Origin: Moringa oleifera
Lineage: Eukaryota > Streptophyta > Magnoliopsida > Brassicales > Moringaceae
Assembly (NCBI GenBank): GCA_021397835.1
Contig: JAJFZO010000407.1
Span: 4,402,001-4,466,000 of the forward strand
Reading direction: 5' to 3'
DNA: 64,000 bases
A program made the position numbers and the translations under genes. The notes below the pieces were generated by a model. The model had not been told where the DNA came from and did no database searches. It worked only from the letters and a program-made list of their open reading frames with translations. Below, one piece after another: positions 13,461 through 27,239 of the stretch. Every line of letters begins with the position of its first letter. The stretch's first letter is position 1.

Positions 13461-13804
13461 TTTGCCTTACTTTTCCTTATTTCTAAAATAAAAACCAAGA
13501 GGATGAAAAGAAATAATGCTGAACCCCCACTTTTTTTTTCCTCTCCTTTTGTCAACACAAACAAGAAAAGTCCAAGTATTCTGCCTGTTTCCATGACCAT
13601 TGAATTACACTCAAATCATATTACAAGAAAGAATGCAAGTGCTTAGCAAAAGACTCTGGCCTTCTTTACTACCGATATCCCATGCTCAACACAATTGGTA
13701 CCCATTCTCCTGCAGAAATGCAGATACCCTAAATTTTCATGGTTTCAATTCTAATTTCTACACGTGAAACCACCAAAACAGTCGTGTAACTTTTGCATTT
13801 GATT

Positions 13805-16520
13805 TCACAAAAAATGGAATAATAATTCATTCCATACATCCGGCACTCCTGGCAAGCACCAGTGGATGCAGTCAGAGTAACTTGATGGGCTTGATACTTG
13901 CTCAGGGCTCAATGTCTCCCAGAATTTCCTATAGATAGAAGGGTGCCCATCTTTCCGGTACTCTGAGAGCTGGGTAATGTTGATGACAGAGACCTTCGAG
14001 CTCAACCTGCTAAGCACTTTGTCCACCATGTGCATTGTAGGCAGGTCAGAGCCACTTCCCCAGTAGCTATTCATGTTGATTGGAGTCTTTTCATTGTAGC
14101 AGTTTCCTTCACTTCCAGGCTCCCATTCTCGTTTCCTGATAAAAGAGAAATCAGGAACTAAGTTATATCAGGCAAGTCCTGGGACATTCCCAATCTGGAT
14201 TGTGATAATGAGAACTTAAGCAGGCAGTGGATGAACGAGTTTCAGCATATTTTCCTTCTCTATCACTAAAATGTTTCCACTTCGTCCCTAGTAACAAAAG
14301 CACCAATGTGGGCTTGGTGAATGAAGAAGAAGATATCAAGACAAAACCAGAAACAAAATGAACATCTAAGAATGGATGATGGGCAGAAGTTTCCAAGAAA
14401 AAAAAAATCCTAATATTTTCATGCCTGGAAAAGAAATTCTCTGTTCTTCCATCAAAGTAAAAGTGACTTATCCATAATGCAATCTTAGAATCACCATTCC
14501 TGGAACCCAGTTAGAGTTCCAGACCATAGAGGGCACATCAATTACAATGCGACATGCAAACAATTCAAGAGAAGCTCTAGCTTCATCTCTTCTAAAGTGG
14601 ACCTTTCGCACAGAGACTGGTGCCTCATCAAGACCCTAATTATGTCTCAAGACTGAATAATCATGGAACAAGTTACATATTTTCACTACTCATTGCGTAT
14701 CTAAATGATATATGTATGGTTAAATGAAAAGAAGTTTTTAAGATAGAATAAGACACGCACCAGAGATGGGTGGGGGACATGGTAACAAAAAAGACCTGCT
14801 TATTAAGAGGATTGACCTTGGTGGCCACCCAGTCGGCCCAAGCCCCCATGGCTAACTTCATAGCTCCTTGCCCATCTAGTTCCTCACAAACCCTGTTTTC
14901 TTCAGTACTCCATCTGCAGAAGGTGGAAAGTTTGATCAGGAAAGCCATGTCTGATAATTCCACACTGCTCATTCTTATTAAACTGAAACCTGAAGAATGT
15001 TATTAAACTCACAACAGCTTAACTGGGCCTTGTCTCCACCACAAGTATGTGTTGAAGACTAGTATGTCAGCATGCTCCCATATTGACGCATGCCTAAGCA
15101 CTGAATCTGGACGGATTATCCGCTCAGGTAACCTGTGATTCACTGGGTCATCAGAATTGGATTCAACAAGAAGAGGTGCCCAGAGAAATTCCACAGTGGC
15201 ATTGTACTCCTGGAGATACCACAGACTCAGAATAATGAAAACTGCAACATCGATTCTACCATGACCTAATTAATATGTTTCAGAATGGATATATAAGGAA
15301 CAAAATTGAAAACCATTTTTCTCCTGGTTAGACAAGACATTTAAAAGGATTATAGTTTATACTCCATCCTCTTGGACACTGTTCTGGCTTACCTCTGCTC
15401 TGAAAATGGTAAGCTGGGCATTAGGGGACATGGACCTCTTGTTTGCTGGAATAGCTGACTGCAACAAACATACCATTGATATCCATTGCCCTCTATTTAG
15501 TGAATCCCCTACAAACATTAGCCTCTTCCCTCTCAGCTTGTCCCACATCTCAGTCACATTCCATCTAGAAAACCATGAATGTATAAGAAAACTATCAGTC
15601 CTTCACTAATAAAAAAAAAACCACAAAAATTCAAGCACCATGTTTAGCAAACTATTAATAATGCTGCCTTTTGGTTAAGGTCTTAAGGACTATGTTTAGC
15701 TTAATATATGGATATGGAAACTCAGATAGCTATCAGATTTGAGAATATAGAACTCTATGGACACCGACAACTATATTCCTGAGGGAGATTCAATGCAGAT
15801 ACACAAAAAGAAAAATGGAAACAAAACATCAGGAAGAAACAGTTACTTCTTTAAATTACAGTTGTGAGGTTGCCATCTCCAGTATTGATAACCCAAATCA
15901 GACCTCCCATGCTTGTGGCACGCCAATTGGTCAGACATATAAGGACAGTTCGATTCATTGTATAGAGGATAAGATGTGTTATCAAACACCCATGTGCCAG
16001 AGAACACATCGCACTTCTCTGCAGCACTCACTCTCCTATGAGCCAATTCCACTGTTGGGTCAACCCATCTAATCTTTTTGCGGCTGTACTTTCTAGTAGA
16101 GTTGCAAACGCTGAATCTATCCAAAACCTCTGAAAATTCCGCCGACCCAACACAAACCAAGGAAGAAAAAGGAAGCAAGGATTCAAAGATCCAGCTATGT
16201 CACTTCAAAACAAATAAAAATCGAGCAAAACAAGAAAGATTAAGAGGAAAAGATAGCTAATACCCAGCACAATTTGGATAAAACCCAGTAAAGCTAGTGG
16301 GTGAACCCACAATATAAACCTTACCTGGAGCTCCCTTTATGTTCCTTGGAAGATTTGGTTTGACATAAGAAGCTTCTGGTTCGTGATGAACATGATCTGG
16401 GTCGTCATGGATTTGTTGAATGCTACGTTCGTTATAGAGGATTGTGAACACTATGAAGACCAGTAAGAGAAACGCCAGCAAAGGGAAATGGGACTTCCTT
16501 CTGCTCCATCTCTGCATCAT
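13805..16520 (-). CDS. Trichome birefringence-like (TBL) polysaccharide O-acetyltransferase, copy 1
   Basis: TBL proteins are type II Golgi membrane enzymes that O-acetylate cell-wall polysaccharides, mainly xylan in the ESK1/TBL3/TBL31-35 group. The N-terminus has one hydrophobic anchor (about residues 12-29, FPLLAFLLLVFIVFTILY). The TBL domain begins with CDVFSGTWVFDN. The catalytic block has [11 protein letters not shown] (GDS motif) near 15500, and the DxxH motif is in [12 protein letters not shown] near 13860. Coding exons run from about 16520 down to 13805. The first donor follows the NCAG codons near 16262. The WKREW junction near 14760/14140 joins in phase 2. The first acceptor (near 16118) is the least certain. 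Both catalytic motifs are present, so it is probably active. Closest group by eye is TBL33/34/35. Confidence 0.88.
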
Positions 16521-17116
16521 GACAGTAAAGCTTTACAGCTGGTTCCTATAAACCAGGCTTAACAGAGACTCGTTGACAGATTTTCAGGTGCTAGCAGTGT
16601 CGTTAATAATAAAGCAGGCGTCTGAAATTTTATGTAGGATCCGCTGATTGCGGCCCTACTAGGAAATGATGAACCCGATGTTACTTTACTATTTAAGTAT
16701 TAACCACGCTGAATTAATATCACAAACGACACTGTCAGATTTCTGAACAATCACATCTTTTGTAGAGGCCACGTATGGGCAGTTGGGATTGTGGTATTCC
16801 ACTTGATTATTGTATTCTTGTTACTTGGCTATGGGGTCGCTTGGCTACTGTATCTTTGTCGATCTGAATTTAAACGAATGACCGAAATCTGGCAAAAGCA
16901 ACCCTTACATGGAGGGAAAATTTGGACCAAATAAGCAAAATTTACTCATTTCTTAATGGGTTATAATACTGAAAAACAAGTGAAAATGACAATAGCCCAC
17001 AAGGCCCAGTCCTCCTATGATTAAAACCCATCTCATATTTGTGAAGGAGGGTCGAAAAAAAAAAAAATCATTAACAAGCTTTAATCTTTATGAATTCTTA
17101 TTTCCATTAGGATTTG
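16521..17116. other. Spacer between the two TBL genes
   Basis: This holds the 5' flank of TBL copy 1 and the 3' flank of TBL copy 2. I see no RNA gene or repeat. Confidence 0.5.
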
Positions 17117-18782
17117 TCAGAGGTAGAAAATGTAAGCATAGAGGAGTTCGTTCCACACATCAGGCACTCCAGGGAGGCACCAGTGAATACAATCTGCATA
17201 GCTACTTGGATCTGATAATTGCTGTTCGGTTAAAGGTTCCCATTGCTTCCTGTATATTGATGGATGCCCTTCTTTCCTGTACTTTGAGAGTTGGGTTATG
17301 TTGATCATCTCCACATCCAAGCCTCGAGTTTTCAGTTTATCAAGCACTCTCTCTACGACCTCCATGATTTTCTGATTCGACCCATCTTCCAAATTCTCAT
17401 CTTTTCTAATGGGTTCTGTTTCACCGTAACAGTTCTGATCTGCTTCTCCATCCCATTCTTCAGTACTACAACAGGCAGGACACATGGCTATGTCATTATC
17501 TTATTAGAATATCAATCAGTGATCATGCAGAAAAGTAGGGCAATGGTTATGTTAAGTGCTTACTTTTGGTGGGTTGGTGACATGCTAACAAAAAACAACT
17601 GGGTCTTGGTTCTGTTGACATGAACCTCCAGCCACTGTGACCATGTCTGCAGAGCCATCTCATAGACTCTTGGCATCTCTACTTCTTTGCAGATCCCATC
17701 ATCAGGATGGTCAAACGATCCCCACCTGGACATTGGAATGTCAGTGTCCAGTGTTTATCTGACAATTAAAGTAATAACAGGAAACAGATCTTGTAAAGAG
17801 AATTTGATCATGGGTGTCATAGGTTACTTACAAAACCTTCATTTGGTCTCTTCTCCACCAAAGGTAGGAATTGAAAACAAGAATGTCTGCATCAGTCCAG
17901 TGCCTGGCATGCTTTTCAATTGCTTGAACTCTTACTATTCTCTCTGGTACCCTGTGGTTGACTGGATCATCTGAGTTTGATTCCACCAGCAATGGCGCCC
18001 AGTAGAACTCAATCGTTGCATTATATTCCTAAAAACAATGCAAGTCAGGCACATCTCGCTCTGAAGCTTTTGGGTTTCACGAATTGCATGAATGTTTGTG
18101 AAGTGAACTTACAGTGGCTCTGAAGGTGTTCAAGGAGCCATTGTTGTGCATGGATTTGAGAGCTGGATTGGTGATCGAGGAATCTAAAAGGCAGACCATG
18201 GAAACCCATTGGCCTCTATTCAACGAGTCACCAACAAAGACAAGTCTCTTGTTCCTCAGCCGCTCCAGCAGTGCTGTGGCGTTGAACCTTTATTAACATA
18301 AAATTAATAAACAGCCCACAAAACTCAAAAACACTGCCAAACAACGCAAACTTAGCAACATCACCATCACTATAAGATAGAATTATCAGTGAGAGGAAGA
18401 GGAAGAGAGATTAGAGAGACCTAGGGAGGTCACATTGGTGAGGCTGCCATCTCCAGAACTGGTAATCCAAGTCCTTCCTTCCAAACTTCTCGCAAGCCAA
18501 CTGATCAGACATGAAAGTGCACTCTCGCTCTTTATATAAAGGGTAAGATTTGTTATCGTATACCCATTTTCCGGCAAAGAGATCGCAACTTCTACTTGAC
18601 AAGTCACCGGAACTTGTTCTGCTCCCGGAAACCCTACCGTCGAAAACTGATCTCCCACTACTACTCTGGGTTAAATAGACGGTGGTGAGGACTAGACCAG
18701 CGAGCAGGAGGGCAATGAGGGAATTGAAGCTGCCTCTGATTCCCCATGTTAACCCTGAAACCAGGTGGTTCTTCTTCGCCAT
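17117..18782 (-). CDS. Trichome birefringence-like (TBL) O-acetyltransferase, copy 2
   Basis: This is the second member of a tandem TBL pair, a predicted Golgi type II membrane xylan O-acetyltransferase. Exon 1 is 18421-18782, with a hydrophobic anchor (about residues 19-37, [17 protein letters not shown]) and [18 protein letters not shown]. Exon 2 begins [16 protein letters not shown] after a phase-2 junction and carries [11 protein letters not shown]. The next exons carry [18 protein letters not shown] and the conserved WWR. The last exon has [18 protein letters not shown], with the catalytic Asp and His. It is shorter at the N-terminus than copy 1 and has the same exon pattern, so the pair arose by local duplication. 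Resembles TBL34/TBL35. Confidence 0.9.
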
Positions 18783-21700
18783 TGGCTGCTTCTTGGGTCC
18801 TCTTTGGGCATTGCAAGTGAGACTTTATCTTCCGTTTTCCTCCTGGTTGGTGGGAATCATCTTCCAGGATTTGAATTCCCGCAAAGTGCCTGTCTCGGTA
18901 GTTTACTGAAAGCAATAGACGAAGCCTGTCTGTCGGGTATTCTCCCCTGGACTTACCCAAAACACCCCCTCTCCTATGGCTTCCATAACATCAGATCACT
19001 TAATTCCTTTTGTTACAGAAACATGGAATCGTTTCATGGGGTTTGCCATTTTGATGATTAAGTTTTTAGCAGTAAAAATTGATATAATTATAGAAAGGTG
19101 AGGGATAATATGGGGAATTTGATATTATACTAAATCCATGTTTGGGTCAGTCTTGAGCTGCACTCTACCATTTCCAGTGGTCCAATAAACAAATATGCAT
19201 ATTGTAGGTTAGGGTTTGTTGACATCTCCACATCCGTATTCCTTGCCTTTAAGCTTACTCAACCCTAGTCAATTGCTTCATCTCTCTCTCCCCAAATGTT
19301 TCATGATTCATACTTTGTAGGGCACTTGCCCACTACCGATTTTGATTAGGAGAATTGGAATCAAAATCAAATTAATTTTTGTGTTTTCTAAAATAATTGA
19401 AATATATACATACATATATGATTAGTTTTGATCATCGTAATGAATTTAGATCACTAGATTAACCTAAAATATTTGTTTAGCTCAACTTTGATACATAAAT
19501 TGTTTGTATGTACAGCTCAAAGTCTTAAAGATAATGATGCAGCTTAGTTTAGATTTTAAATCTCATAATCAACTTTGATAATTATCATATTTAATATTAA
19601 ATTTTTCATAATTTTTGTTATCATAATGATTCATTATAAATGAGTCAATTTTTTAATTTAAAAACTTATAAATTAGAGATATTTTTTTTACTAATTAAGG
19701 CTGAAAGACATCCTCAACATACAGCCTATAAAAAGCATAGATATCATTTTTTTATAGTGTTAATATTTAATTAATTATTAAATACTAACTTCAACATTTT
19801 TTTTTTTTGAGAATCAATTCAAACTCTTCATTTGATTAAATTTAAATTTAAAATAATTTTTAAATAGTAACACCTGTCAATCACAACAATTTCGTTACAA
19901 TGTCAATGATTTTTTATGAATAAATTAGCGATTGATAGTAATTAGTTGATATAAAAATGGCTAAAAAAATAAAAAAGATTTTGAATAACTTTCACAAAAG
20001 ATCTCATCGTTTTTATAGTCACTTTAAATAATTGATCATATATCGATAAAAATACTCTCCTCTATCATTCTTCCCAATCCTTTCTTTAATATTCACCGTA
20101 GCAAAACTTCATTGTATATCTATATCAAGGTCGCAATCTTTAACAATGTGACACACCATAAAAAACGTGACATTGCACCATGCACATTAGTTGTCGCTAC
20201 ACATATGAAAACGGACAAATGCTAATTGTCACAAGTGGTAGTCAAGTTGCTAGATTATTTCCTCAATTGGTTGATTAATCAATGATTCGGTCTTTGTCTA
20301 TTTGATTATCTAAGATGATAAGAACTTTGATACTAACATTTATCCTTTGATTTTTCTCTCTATTTTTTTATTTTTTACTTTGATGGAAAAAAAAATTATG
20401 GAAGCTTTCTAGCTAAATTGAAATCAGGTAATTAATAATGTTCGTAGGAGGAGTATTAATTAACTTGATTATGTAGACAACTAAGTTAAACAATCATGCT
20501 ATATTCAAGAGGATTACATGCAAAACATCAATTCTCTGCTCAACAGAGTTATGTTAAACTTTTTTAATAAAAATAAAATGATGTTTTTATAATTAATTAT
20601 TATAGAATAAAAATTAGATAAGATTTTACTGTTTATCATGTTATCAATCAAATTTTTATATTCAAAAAATAATAATGATAGATAAAATTTTAAGATATTA
20701 ATCTGATCTAAATTAGATCCATATTAAATGATTATGAAATATTAAAAATATTTTTATTTTTGAAATACTTCAAAATAATTTGAATCAATTCTTCACTTTA
20801 TTTTGGTTGATTTCTGAAATTTAAACAATGCTTATATAAGATCTATTTTTTATGAATTATTGAAAATTTTAATAATGTGCATATATATTGTGTATTCAAA
20901 ACATTTTAAAACTTTTTGTGCAGTAGCTTTAATATTTTTTATATCTATAAAAATTTAGTTAAAATTCATTTTATAACATTTTAAATTTAAATATTTTTAA
21001 ATTTTAAATTTTTTATAATATATAATTTGAATTGAATTGATAAATGAAGATTTTATTCATTATTTTTAAATACAAGAATTTGATTAGTGATATCAAATAA
21101 ATATCAATATTTTATGAAATTTTTATAGTTTATTATATTAAATAAAATTAAAATTGGCAAGTTGTGGCCTATGAGAGAGATGGTGACTCCTTATCATAAT
21201 TTGATATGTAATAATTTTGTGTGATTACGCTGATTGTAGCTAAAGGACCATAAATTAATTTGACCATCCATCACCAACTAGCTTTTTCTTTTTTAAGGAT
21301 ATTTTTTTTAAAAAAAATAATTATATTAAAATATCTGTTTAAATTCATTAAATTTATATTTATGAAAATGAAAAATCAGATGTACTACTGAAATGAATAT
21401 TTGGTTAATGTTGTAAGAAGGAGTACTTATGGTGGTTGTCAGTTAAATGTTAGGTAGAACACACAAGGCCACCATTTCATACTCTTCATGGCCTAACATA
21501 ATAAATATCACCAGTCCCGTCTTTTCTCCTCTTACTATTTTCTGTTTGCATTGAACATTATCTTTTTTAATCATAAAATATTAAAAAATTAAAATTAGAA
21601 AACTTGTTGACACATAATTTATCTTGTTTACAATTTATTTTATTAAATAATAAATAATTTTTAAAAAAATTCAAGTCATTATTACAAAATTTTAATTTTT

Positions 21701-23340
21701 TTGAAGTATTTAAAATATATTTTAAAAATTTATACAATTAAAATTTTTGAAATTTTATTAACAATAATTTATGAGTAAAAAAATTATTCAAATTAAAAAA
21801 ATAATTTTGAAATAGAGTTTACTTTTTAATTGAATTATTTTTTAAAAGTATTTAATTGATTCGTACGCATTAATTCTTAACAATAGTTTTGAATTAAAGT
21901 TCAATTTGTACATAATCCATAGAGTAAAGTTCTTTTTGAAAACTTTTTAAAAATCAAAATTTGTTTAAAAAGAATAAATATCTTTAATTTTAGATTCTGT
22001 ATAAATTTATTATTTTATTAAAAATAAAAATAAATAATATTTACAAGTGATAGTTTAGGGGTGGGCTGTAGAAGGACATTAGCAACCATAAAGCAAAGTA
22101 GACATAAAATAAGAAGTTAGGTTGCATGAAGTAACTGGGAGACAAGAAGCATGACATGAGTACCAGAAAATTAAGTTTACAAGGTTGACGTCGAAGTTAA
22201 CGACCCAGTCCGTAGATTAAGGGGAGAGAGAAGGCGGTGGAAGATTTGGTGCAGTCAGTTTCAGCCAAAAGCTAAGGTAAAGAAAGAAAGAAGAAACTGA
22301 TGAAGAAGATCGGAAGAGAGGGAGAGAGAGAAGGCAATGGTTGGCGTGAAAGCATTCAAAAGTAGACAATTACCACGAGATCATTAAAAGCGGCCCCCTC
22401 CAACTTGCACAAACTGTCCCATTCAACTATCTCTCCCTCCCCCATCACCGTGACCCAGAGAGAGAAACCGCAAGAAAAAGATAGCGAGAAACTGCGAGAA
22501 AAGAGCCTGCAACTTGCGCTCTTTAAAAAAAGATGAATAACTTATTATGTCTATATAGCCAAGAAAGAGATGATCATCACAAAAAACAAACCCCAACTTG
22601 CGTACGAGATGATCATCATCCAGCTAGCCAGCCACCTAGTTGCCTTATATATCAAAGTCAAGTTGCACCAACTGGCCTGTACCCACAACCTGTTTACTTT
22701 GATTCCCTCCCCAATTCACCCCCTTAATTACTTTTTTAATGCAACTGGATATATAAGTACTCTCTTCCACCAAACACTCCATCTCGGGAGATCAGGGCTT
22801 CTCTGTGTTTATCTAAGTTGATGGATTGCATTGTCTACATGCATTCTTGTGGTCCTCTTCCTTGTTTATGTTTAGATATTTCAAAAACGATTCATCCTTC
22901 TGAATTCTCTCTTAGTTTAATTATACAATATCAAGAAATAATCCGAAACCCAACAGCTACCGCCGTCAGTTTCAGACGATCAAGCTTACACTAGAGACCG
23001 TACCATCTTCCCGGCAATTAGTGAAAAGCATATGTTACTTTGTATATAAAATATGCATGCTAAAATAGCGGAAGCTGAGATATATAATTCTCTCTAACAA
23101 TGGTACTGTCTGTCATTATTATTAATATTTCACATGGAGAAGACAACGCAACAAACTGAAAACAAAGAAGAAAGAGAAAAAGAAGGAAAGAAGGAATCAG
23201 AATGATAAAGAGATTATAGAAACATGATAAACTCTGATTGCAGTAGTGAGGAGAGGGGGGAGTTTCATTTGGCAACCAACATCGCATACTCACAAAAACG
23301 ATGACTTAACACTGATCACGGATGGCGGAAGGTGAAAACC
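18783..23340. other. Long AT-rich intergenic region
   Basis: About 4.5 kb has no supported gene. From about 19050 to 22050 it is very A/T-rich with many short homopolymers. Near 22200-22520 a purine-rich (GA-rich) stretch appears, and 22700-23300 probably contains downstream sequence of the PYL gene. No terminal repeats or transposase-like frames were recognised by eye. Confidence 0.5.
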
Positions 23341-24045
23341 TCAGGGAAGTGCCTTGATGTTGCGTCTGGCTAAATTCTCGGCGATCTGAGCGAGAGACTG
23401 GAGGTTGCACCGGACGATGGTGTCGACAAACACGCAGGTGTCTTCCTTGGTGTTCCCAGGCGGCACGTCCACCACGTACGATTCTACCACGACGGTCCCG
23501 TTACCCGATGGTGATGGGTGGAGGGTGGTCACAGACTTGTAGTTAGCCAGGCGGTGGTCGCCGCCCACCATGCTGAAGCTGATGACGTGCCGCTCGTCAT
23601 CCAGGATCTCAAGGCGCTCGGTGCTGCAGGCGGCTGGGAGCCCGGAGATGACGTGGACCTCGCGGAGGGTGCCCACGTCGCCGTCCCCCACGATGACGTG
23701 GCAGCTCTTCACAAAGTGCTTATACGCCTGAGGGTTATCGAATCGGCGCACCACAGACCAAACTGTGGAGACGGGCGCAGGGATCTGCTGGACCACGGCA
23801 GAGCAGCACTGGTTGACCCCGACGGCGTGTGTATGGTATCGTGCCACGGTATCGGGAACCGGGGTGGCGCACGAGAGAGGAGACCGCTTTTGAAACTCAC
23901 CGTGGTATAGCATACCGGAGGCTCTAGTAGCGGCGTTTTCTGTGCTATTATTAGCGGCTAACATCCCTGTTGCGGTGGTGGCGGTGGCTGGATGATTGTT
24001 GATTCGATGGAGTAGGAGAGATGATCTCGGAGGGTTTGCAGGCAT
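23341..24045 (-). CDS. PYL: Abscisic acid receptor, PYL4/5/6-type
   Basis: PYR/PYL/RCAR receptors bind abscisic acid and then inhibit clade A PP2Cs, in cytosol and nucleus. The gene is intronless, as in the PYL4-6 group, and encodes 234 residues. Visible motifs include [20 protein letters not shown], the gate loop SGLPAA, the latch GGDHRL and the C-terminal helix [21 protein letters not shown] chose the ATG at 24045 (MPANPP) because it gives the usual family N-terminus. The frame stays open upstream to an ATG at 24285, adding 80 residues over a CT-repeat 5' leader, which is probably untranslated. Confidence 0.94.
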   Translation of the reverse strand: MPANPPRSSLLLHRINNHPATATTATGMLAANNSTENAATRASGMLYHGEFQKRSPLSCATPVPDTVARYHTHAVGVNQCCSAVVQQIPAPVSTVWSVVRRFDNPQAYKHFVKSCHVIVGDGDVGTLREVHVISGLPAACSTERLEILDDERHVISFSMVGGDHRLANYKSVTTLHPSPSGNGTVVVESYVVDVPPGNTKEDTCVFVDTIVRCNLQSLAQIAENLARRNIKALP

Positions 24046-24300
24046 GTTTGGATGATGAGTTTTCTGTCGATGTTGGATCCTGTGAAGGGTTTGGTAACTT
24101 TTTGTGAATGAATAATATATAGTCGAGAAGGAGGAGCTGGGGTCAGTCGCTGTCCAACTTTCAGAGCGGTCTTTACAGTCAGTGGGTTGTGTTCTGCAGC
24201 GACGGAAGAGAGAGAGAGATAGAGAGAGAGAGGAGTGGGCGGGTTGGATTTTGTAAAGAAGAAGAGGATTTTGATGAAGGCTCATGTGGGAATAATAAAA
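24046..24300 (-). promoter_or_regulatory. PYL 5' leader with (CT)n microsatellite
   Basis: On the minus strand the leader has a CT/GA repeat at about 24206-24235, typical of plant 5' UTRs. The reading frame is open through it, which makes the start choice a question. No TATA element was pinned down. Confidence 0.4.
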
Positions 24301-27239
24301 ATAAGCCTACTTGTGTCTTCTGAAATTACCATGACACCCTTTCCGCTGAATCTTCCTCTTAGCCCATTTGCCTCGCTACTTTCAATAGCATCTCTCCTGG
24401 TCCCAGTTTCTTGAATAAAAAAAGGGAAGAATTTCTATTACGAGTAATTGAAATAATAAAAAAAGAAAAAATTGGTCACTTTCAAGTGATTTCACAGAAG
24501 CTAATGAGGGGACTGTGGGGCACAGGAGTCCTTTCACATGGGAGAAAACGAAGTGGCAGTGTCGTGAATACGGGGTGAAAAAGGTGCAAAATGCTCAAAG
24601 GCATTGCAAGTTGGTTTTTTTTTTTTTCGGGGGGGGGGGAAGAGGAGGCGTAAGGCGCAGGATAAGATAAGCCTACACTGGCCACGCAGGTGCAGTCCAG
24701 ATGCTGTTAAGGACAAATTTAAGGTACAAGTAAATAAACAAATAAAATCCTTAATATTATTTCATTTTGCATTTTAGTGATTTTTTTCCCTTCTTAAACA
24801 AGAACAAGTTGGAGGCTTTAGTACAGGATATTCTCGTTCACTGCTCGCGTGGCCCAGCGGTCAAGCGCATGAGCCTTGCCTGCACCAGTGGGGTACATTG
24901 TTTGGTACGATTCGATGATCCTTGATTTGTATGTGCCTATGCTTTTTCATTTTCATTGATATTATAAATATTTTTATTTTAAAATCGAGTTTATTAAAAA
25001 TTTATGCAAATGTGTTCATTGTAAGCAATATATTAATTGGTTATTTTATTTTCTTATTATGATAATTCATGTGTTATTTTTTAGAATTTCAATTTTGAAA
25101 TGCTGACCAGGAGGACTTTGGTCCCATTTCTTTGCTGCTTAAAGTTAAGAAAGAAAATACCCACTTGGCATTTAAAACGTGCAATGGACCAATGGTGGTC
25201 CTCCAACAAGAGCCAATCAAAGGCCATGTTATGGATTTAGATTTTTTACTAATTTTAGTTATATTAAATTTTTAAATAAATTTATATTATATAATAATTT
25301 AATAAAATTAAAATAAATTATCACATTAATATTATAAAATATCAAAAATATTCTTATAATTTTTTTGGTTAAAAAAACTCAGTATAAAGTTCATATCAAC
25401 ATATGATTTTTATCCATAAATAGTCTTCATCGCATACATCTTATATATTGTTAATTAATTAATTGCTTTAATTTTTATACACTTTTTAACTTTTAAGCAA
25501 TTAATTTAATGTTTTTAATAAATTTTAATTATTTTCTTTTTTCCTCACAAGATTACAAGTCAAAATTCATTTTTTTTATAAAAAATTTGCAATCATTTTC
25601 ATATTTGACCAAAAAAAAAGAGGAGAAATTTACAAATTGTTCTATTAATATTCCTTTGACTAATCAATTCATGTTTAGCATTCCATACATTGTATCCAAC
25701 ACCAAATGAGAAATTTGAGCACGGTTCAATGAAAATTATATAAATAAAAATAATTAAATGTACCAATAATATATACATGCTCCGACACGTCTATGCTTAT
25801 TGCTTCCTACCGAGTTAATGTAAATGACACGGTGGATGACTAAGAGCTACACACATCCACACGCGCATGCATTGGTGCCAAGAACCCCAAGCTTAATTCC
25901 CTATATTCCGTTGTTGGGTTCATGAATTGGAAATGGACTTTTTTTTTTGAAATTTAAAAATTCAGATAATATGTAAATATTATGTATATAAAAGTTAGTT
26001 TTTATTATTTTTTTTATTTTTTATGAAAGTTAGTGATTTGGAGTTTGTTCCGTAAGTAGTGTGACCTTTTGAGCAAGGGAAAGGGCAATTTGGATTTGGC
26101 CATCTGTTGGCAAGAGGGATGTCAACTTGTCACAAAGAAATGAGAAACTTAGCAGCTAAGGTTTACTAGTTGTAGTATAAAAAGACTAAATACCTCAGTT
26201 GATTTAAGTTAAACTATGTTTTTTAAATAATGATATATTACAATTTAACAAAAATTATATATATATTATTTTTATATTAATTTAATAAATTATATGCACA
26301 TATAACAAATTTAATCAAAAACTATGAGGCAACAATGTTTTATACATATACATATATATATATATATACGCAGGCGCAGTCTGGTCAATATTAAAAGCTG
26401 TTTGGATAATGAATTAAAAAAATAAAATAGAGATAACCTGATTTGATATCATACAATCTTAAAATTTGATAATTCATAGTGTAATAATTATTTTATTTAA
26501 TAATTTGTATAGTTTATTTTTGAAAAAAATGAAAAACATTAAATAAAATATATTTCATAATTATAAATTGGACAGATAACATAGTTTCAGTCTATTTTTG
26601 CTTTCAACACATTGTAAGTATAGCACATGTCCAAATTTTAATTCATTGTTATATTGTCAAAACATTCACAATGTCAAAATATTTATTAATTGAAATATTA
26701 AGTTTTATTGGTTAAATTCTGTTTTTTATTTATAAATTATTTAATTCATATTTTGTAATAAATTATTTATTTTAATATCAATTTATAAACTAACATCAGG
26801 TTCGGGTCTGAACAAGCTGACAGCTCCAATTAACGCGCATGGTCTGTCAGTTAAAGGGTTAACTGTATAGCTGTCTCTTTTTCCTTTTTCCAAATTTTTT
26901 CTCAAAAAATGTTTATTTATTTTTTAAAATTGTTTGAAGAAAACATCGTAGATTCACTAGTGCTTGATGAATGAATCGAAATGGCGGACTTTTACTGGTC
27001 AATGGGTGACGGAAAACTTACAGGGCAGTACGATCTGTCATAGGCAATAATTCCTCAAATTACAGAGCTAAATCCAAGATTGCCAGAGAAGGACAAGGAC
27101 ATCTCTCCTAATCTCGCTCTCTCTCTCTCGCTTCCCCAAAATTTTCTTCAGAAGATAGTTTTCTTCGATCTCTCGAGGGAGAGAGGGGACTGGAGAAAAA
27201 GGAATAGAGGATCGAGAATCCTCAAAGGGATAATAGAAG
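24301..27239. other. Intergenic region between PYL and the DUF538 gene
   Basis: AT-rich spacer of about 2.9 kb. It holds a T-run next to a G-run near 24616-24640, a tRNA-like segment near 24844, an (AT)n tract near 26345-26368, and a CT-rich 5' leader of the DUF538 gene near 27105-27185. No coding region is supported. Confidence 0.5.
24843..24960 (+). mobile_element. Possible tRNA-derived SINE fragment
   Basis: TGGCCCAGCGG resembles a polymerase III A box. About 45 bases later GGTACGATTCGATGATCC resembles a degenerate B box. No full cloverleaf can be drawn, which argues against a working tRNA. The layout is like the head of a plant SINE followed by a T-rich tail. Target-site duplications were not found by eye. 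Confidence 0.35.

Noticed and set aside
23518..23910. 130-codon frame on the + strand
   Set aside because: Antisense of the PYL coding region, explained by its GC-rich codons.
24843..24930. Working tRNA gene
   Set aside because: A and B box-like motifs exist but acceptor and anticodon stems do not pair; kept only as a possible SINE.
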